Below are positions 10,037-20,266 of a stretch of DNA of 30,000 nucleotides, one piece after another. Below the pieces are notes generated by a model, which saw nothing but the letters and a program-made list of their open reading frames with translations, was not told the DNA's origin and searched no databases. Where the stretch lies: NCBI GenBank assembly GCA_018398765.1, contig JAHBMJ010002053.1, positions 1-30,000 on the forward strand, written 5' to 3'. The first letter of the stretch is position 1; every line of letters begins with the position of its first letter. The translations under genes and the position numbers were made by a program. Source of the stretch: Chromera velia. Its lineage: Eukaryota > Sar > Chromeraceae.

Positions 10037-10802
10037 GTTTTGAACTGAAGCGTGGCAATGTCACACTCAAGAAGAGCAGACGCTAACATGCCTTCCCCCA
10101 CACTCCTTTCACACGCCGAACGCCAAACCACGTTCATCCCTTCCCGAAAGTATCTGCCAACGAACGAGCGACCGTACATCCCAGAAAACAAGGACCCACG
10201 CCAAGGGTCATTGGTGCCGTGCCATTGACTGTCCCATGGGTCCGGACACATGCGAGTTAGACCTGAAATCTGACTCAACACATCTCTCTCTTCGTCATTA
10301 TCTTTCTCATCTTTCTCCCTTTCAGTCTTTCTTTGTCCTTCTTCTACTGCTGCCGGGGTTGTGTCCGGTTTGGGTGGGGTGATTTCTGTGAGTCTCCAGT
10401 TTGGAGGAAAGAGGGAGAGGAGGCGACAGACGAGGGAGGGATCCCGTGTTTGGCACGCCTTGCAGAGGAGGAACTGAGGAGAGTGGCACAGAAAGTTGGG
10501 AGGCTCTGGGGACGCTCTCGTTCTCTTCTCATGCGCAGGAGATCCGCCCACTCGAATAGAGAGGGCGACTCGAAGGTTAAGACAGAGCTGGTCTCCGTCT
10601 CCGTCTCTGATTCTGCGAAGGTTTTACAAATGGAACGGAAGATGAGACTGCGACGACCCTCGAGGCAGGGCAACAAAAAATCGCGATAGACCTCGACCTC
10701 GCCCGAGAACACACTGACAAAAAGGGGTGTGCCCTCGGACCGCTCAAGATCCCTCTGCCCCCCACATGGGAGGTTGCATTCACCAGGCTGTGGGTGGGTC
10801 AT
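10033..10802 (-). pseudogene. N-terminal segment of the ankyrin-like gene
   Basis: The segment begins at a true ATG (10802-10800). The first frame gives FLLPCLEGRRSLIFRSICKTF, then SLFEWADLLRMRRERERP. The next frame continues with QFLLCKACQTRDPSLVCRLL, an acidic linker and FREGMNVVWRSACERSVGEG. The switch lies at about 10500-10540. The N-terminus resembles a degenerate F-box or a first repeat. I cannot name the family more closely. Confidence 0.5.
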
Positions 10803-11561
10803 ATGTTCTTCAAATTTCTCGAAACCGGCTTAGCAACAAATCAAGTGAGGCCTCTTCCGGTAACGTGCTACAAAATTTTTGGAAATTCCCAGCAGCCGTC
10901 AGGACGCGTGCTGCAGCACAGGGTGATCGTACGGAGGGAGCATGGAGGTAAAACAAACTTGCACGAATATCCAGCTGGCAGACACAGGGAAGATGTGCTA
11001 GTTGAAAAGATTGTTTTTGCAGAAAGTCGACAAAGACATGATGCCCTACGGTGAGGAGAAGGGGTTGGCCGAAAGACACACAGAGAGTGGACACACTGAA
11101 CCACACAGACAGCTTCCGTCGCAAGAAAAATTGAAGATTAAAGACGAGAATAATTAAGACGAAAGAGACGATGAATGACGAAAGTCTCTTCAGACGAATA
11201 CAATGTTCAATACATGCCGGGGCCCATTCTGACAGAAGCTGCACGCGCGGGCACTTCGCACATCTTCGCACATTGCCGGCCGGGGTCCTGATGCGTGTCA
11301 TTGGGCCCCATGCAAGAATTGAGGCCATGCATCGCAATTAAAGAGTTAATTTGGAACTTCGATCGATCGAACATTGACGAACGTTGAGAATCGATCACTG
11401 TCAGTTTTTCAGAGACTCAGAGCAGCGGCCACTCTGTGCAGACGCCCTATGATCCCTCTGCTCTGTCACCTCTCGCAGTTGGCTTCAATTCGGTAAAAAT
11501 CTGAAGCTGTCTGACTGCACGCTTTCCTGCGCACCACTTTTTTGTTTTGTGGTTTGCAGAG
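10803..11561. promoter_or_regulatory. Intergenic spacer between divergent ankyrin genes
   Basis: These 759 bp separate the minus-strand ATG at 10802 from the plus-strand ATG at 11562, so promoters of both genes should lie here. A pyrimidine tract with AG (TTTTGTGGTTTGCAG, ending at 11559) directly before the plus ATG suggests a spliced 5' leader. GGTAAAAATC near 11491 is a possible donor. I see no TATA box or known binding site that I would call. Confidence 0.4.
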
Positions 11562-13623
11562 ATGGTGCGCTCTCCAAATCCTTTGTTTGGCGACTGTCAG
11601 CCCGATCCTCTCTCCGAGTGCGGTCTTGCTGAGGAGCAAGGAGGAGGCGTTGACACCGCGTTAGCCGGATGGGTCAGTGGAGGGTGGAACGGTGAGGAGG
11701 CGATGGAGACCGCCACACCTTTTTCCCTCGCGCTGAACAAGACCGAGACCGTTACTGACACGGAAACTTCCGCTGTTGAGGGCCCTCGTCCTACAGCCGT
11801 AGAACTCGCAGGAGCCGTCCTGGACGGGGATGAGAAAAAAGCCAAGGACATCCTCTCTGCAGGTGCCAATATAAACGGACCCGTGAGGGGTGCGACCGTC
11901 CTTCATCTGGCCGCGAAAATGGAGGGAGACAAGGGGCGTCGTATGGTGATATTTTTGATTGACAACGGTGCTCGTGTTCTCGAAGAGGACCAAAAAGGCG
12001 ACACCCCCCTCAAGATCGCCTTCCTCAACGACAGAGCTGGGTCTCTGGCTGTTCTGCTCGATACTGTTTCTCCAAAATCCGTTCGTGATTTCGTCATAGG
12101 GCGAGGGGGGCGGGGTGGGGGGGGTGAAGGGGACTTGTTGGCTGGCGGCAGTGCGTTGCTGCGGCAGGCGATGGGATCGGGTAGTGTGGGGGCAGACACC
12201 CTGAGGGTGCTGGGTGACAGGGTGATGAAGGACTTTCTATTTGTGGAAGTTTCTTCAGGCCAGAGAGAGTCTCTTCTCCTCTCGGCAGTCAGAAAAGGGA
12301 GGGGGGACCTTGTTCCTGTTCTCTTGGAATTGGGTTTCGATGCGCATGAACAGGGGGCCAACGAAAAGGGAGGGGGCCCGGAAAGTCCCTTCCTCCTCGC
12401 CCTGCAGCTCGAGAGACACGACATGGTGCCGCTCCTCACCACCAACGCAGAGACTGCGCAGGATGGTCTGAAATGGGCCATCCACAAAGGGAAGCACGAG
12501 TTGATTTCTTTTTTCGTAGAGCGGGGGGCGAGGGTTGATGGTGTGTCGGGGCAGAAACGGCCCGTGTTTGTCGCCATTGAGCAGGGACATCTCGCATCTC
12601 TGCAGCAATTGATCTCGTTGGGGGCTGACGTGTCGGTAACCGAGAAGATCATTTTGATCGACTACTCGAACAAAAACCCCAGGGAGACGGGGTTCTCTCT
12701 TCTGATCTCTGCACTCACCTATGCACGAGACAAAGGTACCGATGAAAGCCGCACTATAGCGCGCGGTATGATCGAATCTCTGCTTGCTGCCGGGTTGAGA
12801 TGGACAGAGACCGACGAGGATCGCGTCCGACGTGTAGGCCCCGACCGTTTCGACCAACAGCTGTTGGACAAAGCGAGGGGCCGCATCGTCAGGGGGGACG
12901 GCAACGCTCGTCTGAAGGAACTGTTGCATATGGTGCAGCAGGGAGGTGATCAGAAAAGGGATTCCGTACCCCCCAGACACAGCCAGAACAACGGGAGCGT
13001 GCCTGCCGATCCTCCCGAGGTTGGTGACGTCACTCGTGGCTCCAGGGTCTACGGTAACGTGACCATCCTTCAAAGAGCCGTTGCAAGCGGCGATACGTCC
13101 AGATCCCCTTCTCTCCGTCCTGCCCCTCCCCCGACAAAATTTCCTGAGCAGAGTCCCTCAGGGAGGGGCCCCGGCATGCCTCTGCCAACGGGGGGGGGCA
13201 AATCGGGGGAGGGTGCCAACCTGCATCGTCGGAGTGTGACCGGGGACAGCGAGAGCCCCGGCAAAGAGTACGAAGAACATTTTGTGGCCAAGGAAGATGA
13301 TTTCGTCAGTCTCTCTTTTTTCTTTCTCGCTGTTCTCTGTCTCGTCATCCGCCTCTGCCTGACTCTGCATCCTCTGTGCGCCCTTTCTTCCTTCCTTTCT
13401 GTCTTTCTTCTTTTCCCCCTTCCTTCCTTCCTTCCTTCCTGCCTGCCTGCCTGTCGTTCTTCCTTTCTCCTTCCTTCCTTCCTTCCTTCCTTCCTGCCTG
13501 CCTGCCTGTCGTTCTTCGTTTCTCCTTCCTTCCTTCCTTCCTTCCTTCCTTCCTTCTTCCCTCCTTCCTTCCTTCCTTCCTTCCCTCCTTCCTTCCTTCC
13601 TTCCTTCCTTCTTTCCTTCCTTC

Positions 13624-13654
<31 letters not shown>

Positions 13655-13658
13655 TTTT

Positions 13659-13706
<48 letters not shown>

Positions 13707-15927
13707 TCGGTCTTTCTTTCTTTCTTTTGCTTTCTTTCCTTTCTTTCCTTTCTTTCTTCCTTCCTTCCTTCCCTCCTTCCTTCCTTCCTTCCTTCCTTCC
13801 CTCCTTCCTTCCTTCCTTCCCTCCTTCTTTCCTTCCTTCCTTCCTTCCCTCCTTCCTTCCTTCCTTCCTTCCTTCCTTCTTTCCTTTCTTTCTTTCTTTT
13901 CTTTTCTTTCTTTCTTTTCTTTCTTTCTTTTCTTTCTTTCTTTCTTTCTTTCTTCCTTCCTTTCTTCCTTTCTTTCTTTCTTTCTTTCTTTGTTTCTTTT
14001 TTTTTTTCTTTTTTACTTTCTTTCTTTCTTTCTTTCTTTCTTTCTCTCTCTCTTTCTTTCTTTCTTCCTTCCTTCCTTCCTTTCTTTCTTCCCTTCCTTC
14101 CTTTCTTTCTTTCTTTCTGCTTGCCTGCCTGCCTGCCTGCCTGCCTGCCTTCCTTCCTTCCTCCCTTCCTTTCTTTCTTTCTGCTTGCCTGCCTGCCTGC
14201 CTTCCTTCCTACCTTCCTTCCTTCCCTCCTTTCTTCCTTTCTTTCTTTCTTTCTTTCCCAGTCGCCCTGTGTCTGTCAGTGTGTAGTTTCTTGTGGGTGT
14301 GAGTGTGATGATCGTACGGGAATGGTGGCGGTGCGCGTGCCTATGTCTGTTTCCTCTTTCTCTTTCTCTGTTTGTCTGTGGGCAGACTCTCTCTCTCTCG
14401 CGTGTCAGAGTGACTTATGCGTATGCGTCTCTGTGTGGGTGTCATCAGCTAGTGAGCGTCTCGTAACGTTAGATGTGTGCTTCAATTTGGTAGGTCATAC
14501 AGCGATCTTAGGACGCATGCACACACACACACGCACACGCACACGCACGCACATACACGAGACAGAGACCGAGAGAGGCACAGAGACAGGGGCAGAGACA
14601 GACAGACAGAGATGGAGACAGAGAAGGGTGCGCACACATACACACTTCTGGAAGTGTGAGGCAGAGGGTGGATAGGTAGGCATCGGATCATCCTTTTCTT
14701 CCTTGTGTACCTGTGGGTCTCTGGCATGTCGTTCTTCTGTCTCCTCCCTCGCTTTTTGACATCACTCGCTTTTCCTCCATTGTTTCCTCAATTCGGTTGA
14801 ATCGTGGGTCTCTGCAGGACCAGAGTTTGTTCGAGCACGTGGCTGGCGAGATCCTCAACTTGCCCGACAGCTCTGCCATCTTCCGTGAGATGGAGCTTTG
14901 TATGACCGAGGAAGTCTTGGCTGCATGGGGCCTCGCTCGTCACAGCTTCATCTCAAAGGACGAGGCCCTTGTCATCATCGACCACCACGCCAAGGAGCAC
15001 GGGTTCCATGGTTTTTGGCACCCGCAGGTCCTCTCGGCCATCGAGGCCGCATACGCGAAGGGCGTGCGGCTGAAGAACCCCCCCACATACGTCTCAGCAG
15101 AGGAGTATGAAAACCACCTCCTGCGCAGTGCAAGTCAGCAGGCGAATGGGGGGGGGAATTCCTCCACGCGTTCTCGTGTGAGGCAGACCCGATCGTTCGG
15201 GGCTTCGTCCTCGTTGCCTGGGGAGGAGACGAGACGTAGTAAGCCTGAACTTTCGGCCAATGCGCCCCCATACAATCCTTACGGGTGGGGGCTACCGGAG
15301 TCGGCAGGGAAGGGGGGGAGGGGGGGTGGAAAGGATGGTGCCGGGGAGGCGGCAGGAGGTGAGGGGGGGGGTAAAGACGGACAGGGGTCTTTTTTGTACT
15401 GTGAGTGGACCCAGGATAATCCGGAAACCCCAGTGAAATCGAAGAAAGCGTTGAGAAAAGAACGCCAGAAGGAGAGACAGAAGAAAAAGGCCGCAGCAGA
15501 GGCAGCGGGTGCGTCCCCTGGAGGCGCGTCTGAGGCTGCACAAGGGAATGGAGGCGGGTTTGGAGGTGGAGGCGGTGGGTTTGGGAGTGGGGGCGGAGGT
15601 GGTGGTGAAGGATGGGGGACTCGCCCGCCCCCGGCCTTTGGTAACCCGTCCTCTGGTGGGGGTGGGATCCCCCCGCCCCCCCCGCCGGGGTTTGGAAGCC
15701 CGAGTGCGAATGCGGCTGGGAACGGGCAGGGGGATGTAGCGGCCAGTGGAAAAGGAGGGGAGGGCGGATGGGGAAGTTATGTGGCCAGCGAGGGAGGGGG
15801 GGGGAGTTGGGGTGACGAGGCGACGGGGGAGACGTTCGTTCGTGGTGGTGGTACCTGGGGAGAGGCCGAGAAGGGGGCAGGTGACGCCCCTGCGTTCTGG
15901 GAAAGCGGCGGTGGCGATAGTTGGTGA
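11562..15927 (+). CDS. Ankyrin-repeat protein with Gly/WG-rich tail, two exons
   Basis: Exons are 11562-13304 and 14818-15927, about 950 residues. The donor is GTCAGT at 13305 and the acceptor TCTCTGCAG ends at 14817. Both are phase 0 and the frame is kept. Residues about 78-170 and 236-360 hold roughly seven ankyrin repeats, for example GATVLHLAAKMEGDKGRR, KGDTPLKIAFLNDRAG and KRPVFVAIEQGHLASLQQL. Exon 2 starts with an alpha-helical segment of about 100 residues (SLFEHVAGEILNLPDSSAIF, ALVIIDHHAKEHGFHGF) that I do not recognise. It then has a basic KKALRKERQKERQKKK stretch and a Gly-rich tail with PPPPPP and WG/GW motifs. The ATG follows a likely 3' splice site at 11559. The role is probably protein-protein scaffolding. 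The open frame through the intron is an artefact of stop-free pyrimidine repeats. Confidence 0.7.
13376..14262 (+). repeat. Nearly pure pyrimidine (CCTT/CTTT/CTGC)n tract in intron
   Basis: Almost 0.9 kb consists of CTTT, CCTT and CTGC tetranucleotides, with purines nearly confined to the CTGC units and a few GT bases. It lies inside the 13305-14817 intron. Mirror-symmetric polypyrimidine tracts can form triplex DNA. The tract has no stop codon on the plus strand and therefore joins the two exon frames into long spurious open frames. Confidence 0.95.
14518..14640. repeat. (AC)n and (GAGACA)n-like microsatellites in intron
   Basis: An ACACAC/ACGCAC run at about 14518-14560 is followed by GAGACAGAGAC-type purine-rich repeats to about 14625 and another short ACACATAC run. 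All of it lies near the 3' end of the ankyrin gene intron, about 180 bp or more before the acceptor. Confidence 0.85.
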
Positions 15928-17752
15928 GAGACGGCAGAGGGGAAAGCGGAGAGACGCGGCAGCCACTTAACAGAAGTGGAAATGGTTGGGGGGCGCTACG
16001 ATGATGGCTCACCAATCCAGTCGATCGGATCTCCAAATTTGTTTAATAATTTATCATCCATGCATGTAGTGCGACTTTGTCTGAGTTACTTCAAGTTGGA
16101 CGCCAATCTAGACTTCAATGTAGCATGTATTACGTATGTGTGATTCGATGCGTATCTTTGCTTACAGGATTGTTGATTTGTCATTGTTTGGCGTGGTGTA
16201 AGCTGGCGAGCCAGTCATTGATTATCGTTGATCATATAAGCAGCATGATATTAAGCTTCCCGAGAAGCTTCTATGTGAAATAATTACTGAAATTAGATGT
16301 GAAAGGATCCATTTTACAGTTTATTCACAATTAAAAATTCAAAATTGATTCCACTTGAAAGCTAGTCTAGGAATATACATAGTTATATAGCTAGTGATTC
16401 CAACTATGATAGCATATGATTTAGGATTATAGGATTTATGTCCTGGGTTTGTACGTCCCGAGGTCCACTGCTGGCAGGCGGCTTGCATCGTTAATGGGTG
16501 CTTTGTAGGCAGACCACTGTTACCGTTCGACCTCTATCAGAAGTTGTAATATAATTATATGATCGAGAGATAACAGATTTATTGGTGCATGCCTGCATGC
16601 ATGCAACTTGTTATGATACAAGCGCTAACGCCATAGTAGCCGCCATACTAGTGCCGCTTTAAGTTGTCTTTGGTCGCTAGCTAAGTCGCTAACTAGGTCG
16701 TGTGGAGTCCTACCCTGTGTGGCCGCCTTCTGGACCCTCGCATGCGCTGTATCTGAATAAGCCCGCATGCCGACGCCAGGCTCCGCCGCCGCGCTTTGTT
16801 TCGTACGTGTCATACACGTCGATCAAAGTTGTTGAAATCGATCGAGTCTGACCTTCGTATTCAAGCATACAACATGTTACTCGAGCAACGGATAGCATCG
16901 TTTGAGTCTGATGCCTGTTTGTCATAGATCAAGAGAGCTCTAGAGTCTGAGAGAGAGAGGAATGAGCAGAAACCGTGTATGATAGAATGAATCCAGCCAA
17001 TTGGAATACCAGATCGCACTAGAACTTAAACTGATGTAGGGACAAACCTTCTGTAAACTGTTACCTGACTGAGTGTTGCTCACGTTCCTTCTCTAGATCT
17101 TCTTAAGGTTCTTATCCTCGTTTTACCTTCTGTCTGGACGCCAGAAGGTGACCGGACAGGAGGGACAAAGCAGTCGCTAATCTAAAGCAAACGACATCTA
17201 TGAATCCTAGTCTGAATCGTGGGTTCAATCGACTTACCTGTACTACGTTAAAATACCAGTTTAATTAAAATGGTAATAATAACGACTGTTTTTAATATTT
17301 CTTACTATTATTGATTCGTTATATATGCAACATGAAAAATATAAAATCACTACCATGCAAATACTGAAATAATTAAAACCATTTTCATCTCCTCTTTCAA
17401 TCAACAACTTGTTATACTATGTTACAGCCGGAAACACTCCGGCTATTACAAATTATGTCACATATTTACATATAACCCAAATTATAATACGAACAATGCA
17501 CTATAGTATAGTCTACTATATAGACACTGCAAACTAAAACTAGAATTGTCACTGAATTGAAACAAGCTCGAAAAACAAACTACACGCATAAAGTGCAGGC
17601 CGGATCAAGTTATATATGAAAACATTAAAGTCGTGTCATGAAGTAAAGCTATCAAGCAGCTTTGACGGGGTGAGCTGATTCCATGTATGGGACTGAATTT
17701 TCTTTCCCTTGTTCTGTTTTATCATTCTTATGAAAAGAGGCGCTTTACTGCA
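15928..17752. other. AT-rich intergenic region
   Basis: I see no gene. It should contain the 3' ends of the ankyrin gene and, on the other strand, of the 8-Cys protein gene, since both are transcribed towards it. About 16600-16930 is relatively GC-rich. A perfect 7-bp stem with a 5-base loop (AGCCGGA/TCCGGCT) sits at 17426-17444. Confidence 0.5.
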
Positions 17753-18838
17753 TCATCTTGTTGGGAAGAGGAGCAAAGAAGACAAAGACAGAACACTGGC
17801 AGACAGTGCAAATGAAATAGTCCCTGTCGGACGCAGAGTGGAAGTGGCTGCACCTTCTTTCCCTGTGTCCGCCTTTTTCAATTCCTCCTCTGTTGGCTTA
17901 CAGGACTCCGAGAGGACCTCTAGAGGGGCCACGTTGGCGTCTTCGTCCATGTCCTTGACTTGACTCTTAGCTCGGCAGAAGCAAGTCTCTAAACGTTCCG
18001 CTGTCGAGATGCACGTCTCCTTTGCTTCTGTTTCGTCGGTATCGCATTCATCTCCTGGAGCGTTGCCGTCACACGTCTCCATCAGTTTGACTCTCTGACA
18101 CGTCCCGTCTTTGTCTTTGTTCTTCGAGCTGTGTTTGGCAAAGCCAGGCACAAGGGTGTTGTGGCACTTTGTGTGCTCTGTAGGCCTGCACTTTGAAAGC
18201 GCGACCTTTTCCAAGGGGGCTGTGTGGTCTTTCTCGATTGTGTCTTTCAAGTCCGGATTGTCCTTTTTCAAATTGTGCATATTCCGACAGAAGCACACAG
18301 ACGGATCCTCTTTGACCGCAATGCACCGCTCCTCCGATCGAGACACGGAGGTCGTCGTGTCACACCGTGATCCTGCTGTTTTGCCATCGCAACTCTCCAG
18401 CAGTACAACCTTGTGACACTTCTTATCTCCATCTACCCTTTTGGCGAACTGCCTCACAAATGTTTCCTTGCACTCACTGCCGGTCTGTTCGGTTTCCTCT
18501 TTCAGTTGAGTCTCTGCCTGTGCTGTGTGGTCTACCGTCTGTCTGTTAGAGGAAGCAGAGTCAGTGTCAGCAGATCGGTGTAGACGAAGAAGCTCTTCCA
18601 GGGAACCTGCAGCACGCCCTTGCAGGCTCTTCACTCCTGCGCCTGCTGAGCCCTCCTGGCTTTTCGCGCGCTCTGCGAATGCAACCGCACCCTTGTGCTC
18701 ATGTGCTAGGAGAGGTCCGATGTGGTCTCTCTTGAGTGGGTTGTTGAGTTCTGCGGGAAGGCTGACGCTCTCAGACGAGACGATCAGCAGGACCGCGAGC
18801 AACAAATGCCGAAGAACGAAGCCTGAGTTCCTCTGCAT
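17753..18838 (-). CDS. Secreted GPI-anchor-type protein with two 8-Cys modules
   Basis: This intronless 361-residue protein starts at ATG 18838 and ends at TGA 17755-17753. Residues 6-22 are a signal-peptide core (FVLRHLLLAVLLIVSS). Residues 123-217 and 225-313 are two copies of an eight-cysteine module, each with the pattern C, C, ESCDG or ETCDG, C, C, then CFC and a last C. Matching pieces are KVVLLESCDGKTAGSRCDT and RVKLMETCDGNAPGDECDT. The even cysteine count suggests four disulfides per module. The C-terminus is a small-residue and Thr/Ser-rich stretch followed by a hydrophobic tail (TISFALSASVLSLSSLLLF) ending in PTR, typical of a GPI-attachment signal. A surface or secretory-pathway location is inferred. 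I do not recognise the family. Residues 40-122 are hydrophilic and possibly disordered. Confidence 0.8.
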   Translation of the reverse strand: MQRNSGFVLRHLLLAVLLIVSSESVSLPAELNNPLKRDHIGPLLAHEHKGAVAFAERAKSQEGSAGAGVKSLQGRAAGSLEELLRLHRSADTDSASSNRQTVDHTAQAETQLKEETEQTGSECKETFVRQFAKRVDGDKKCHKVVLLESCDGKTAGSRCDTTTSVSRSEERCIAVKEDPSVCFCRNMHNLKKDNPDLKDTIEKDHTAPLEKVALSKCRPTEHTKCHNTLVPGFAKHSSKNKDKDGTCQRVKLMETCDGNAPGDECDTDETEAKETCISTAERLETCFCRAKSQVKDMDEDANVAPLEVLSESCKPTEEELKKADTGKEGAATSTLRPTGTISFALSASVLSLSSLLLFPTR

Positions 18839-20173
18839 GGATTCACTCTGTTGGCTGTGTCAATGCATGAATCCCTTCTCCCTCTGCTTTGCAGAATCGT
18901 CAAAAGCAAACAGACAAAAGCAAACTCTCTTCCAGTGGAATGGGTGCACTTCTGCAAGACAAAAAATGCCCTCAAATTGGCGGTTCACTCAGTCCGACAC
19001 ACTGACTGCATCTGTTATCGAGGCAATTTCTTCTATCTTGTCTCCGTCGGACTTCTACGGATACGAAGCACCAGCCAACCAATCAGTCGTGCATAGGCAG
19101 CTTGCTGAGATGACAGAAAATCGACGAAGTGATGAAATACTCGTTACCGCGCTGCTTCAATTGGGCAAGAGTTTGGATCGAGTCTCGTATTAAGAGAGGA
19201 TCAGGTCTATCAGGACCCTATAGCTGTATACTATCAGGTTTCGTGTATCGGTGCGCATGCATGCGGGCTCGGTCCGCGTTGGTCTTTTTACGCGCGCGCA
19301 TTGAGGGCGACCGCGCACCGAGAAATTGCCACTTTTGCGCACACTTGTACAAGGGGCCCCAACCAAACTATAAACTATAAACTAAACTATAACAAAAACC
19401 TCGATCATCAACTATAAGAGCAAATTTCGGTGCCTTTCATCTTTGTATTAATAAGTTGTTGGCAACTTGTTGCATTGTATGCATGTCGCTCTTCTCAGTT
19501 TCTAATTAACTAGTCTTATCGGTGCATTTGTTTCTATTTGTTTCTAAGCTTAGAGTCAAAGTAACTATATAAAAACCAGCATAAAGTTGCCACAAACCAT
19601 ATGTTAAACATAATATTCTTTATAATAGTTTTATATATAACATTCCGATTTCATGTCAAAAACTATATATAAAGAGTGACACAACACCTACCTTAACCAA
19701 CTCGCATCAGCTAATGTTGCGATTCCGCCTGCAAAGGGTCCCCTGATCGATGACGTCACAAGCTAGGTCAGAGGATGCATTAGTGGTCTGACTCCAACTC
19801 AAACGGAAGTTCAGATACTCAAACTAACTTAAACATTCCCTCATCTTTTGGAACTAGGAGGAGCAAATCGTTGCTTCAAATGTTTGAATCGAAAAATTAG
19901 AGAATAGAAAGAATTTGTAGGTATATAACATAAGAAACATTGAAACAAAGAGATATTGTTATATCAAATACATATGTCAAGCAGTCAAGAATTAATAAAC
20001 TGAAATTGAAACCAGGCTGTGACTGTCTTCAAAATTATATAAAAATTTTAAGTACTACCAATGTGAGTAGCCAGTCTATTTAGTCTTCTCCTCACGTTTT
20101 TCTCCATCCATCGTCTCTCCCCCCACTTAGCTCCTACCCTCCCGCATGGGGCTCTCATCTGGTTTGGGATGGT
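18839..20173. other. Intergenic region upstream of the 8-Cys gene
   Basis: It should hold the promoter of the minus-strand 8-Cys gene. The first 350 bp has gene-like base composition, but the plus-strand open frame there is antisense to the gene and its upstream region. An 8-bp perfect inverted repeat (CGGTGCGC at 19249, GCGCACCG at 19313) flanks a GC-rich stretch. The rest, from 19380, is AT-rich without visible genes. Confidence 0.5.
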
Positions 20174-20266
20174 TTGCCTTCTCTCCTTTCCTCTCCTCTT
20201 CCTCATTCTCCAGTCAAGGAATGCATTCCGCTCTCCTTTGTGATTCCTCCCCCTGCCTTCATCCCG

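Larger units (their letters stand above)
7377..10802 (-). pseudogene. F-box-like/ankyrin-like repeat protein, decayed
   Basis: A single gene can be traced on the minus strand from ATG 10802 to the TGA ending at 7377. It has one clean intron: donor GTGAGT at 9712 and acceptor TTTGCAG ending at 9479, phase 0, 234 bp. The product would be an F-box-like region followed by ankyrin-like helix pairs such as AAASAGHLEILKW, RRGHFSVLQWMLE and AAVESGRLEVVQWMC, spaced about 32 residues. Proteins of this type usually act as scaffolds or substrate adaptors. Coding continuity is broken by frame changes near 10510, 10040, 9195 and 8520 and by an in-frame TGA at 9901-9899. No introns explain the changes, and repeat spacing across 8520 fits a one-base shift. 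Assembly errors are the main alternative. The upstream neighbour is a divergent ankyrin gene. Confidence 0.6.

Noticed and set aside
13305-14675. Phe/Leu/Ser-rich protein read through the pyrimidine tract
   Set aside because: CTTT and CCTT repeats contain no stop codons, and the stretch lies between phase-matched GT and AG sites, so it is intronic.
17426-17444. Short hairpin as a terminator or RNA element
   Set aside because: A 7-bp stem alone is weak evidence in a eukaryotic intergenic region.
18525-19193. Plus-strand open frame of 222 codons
   Set aside because: Half is antisense to the 8-Cys protein gene, and no domain or start context supports it.
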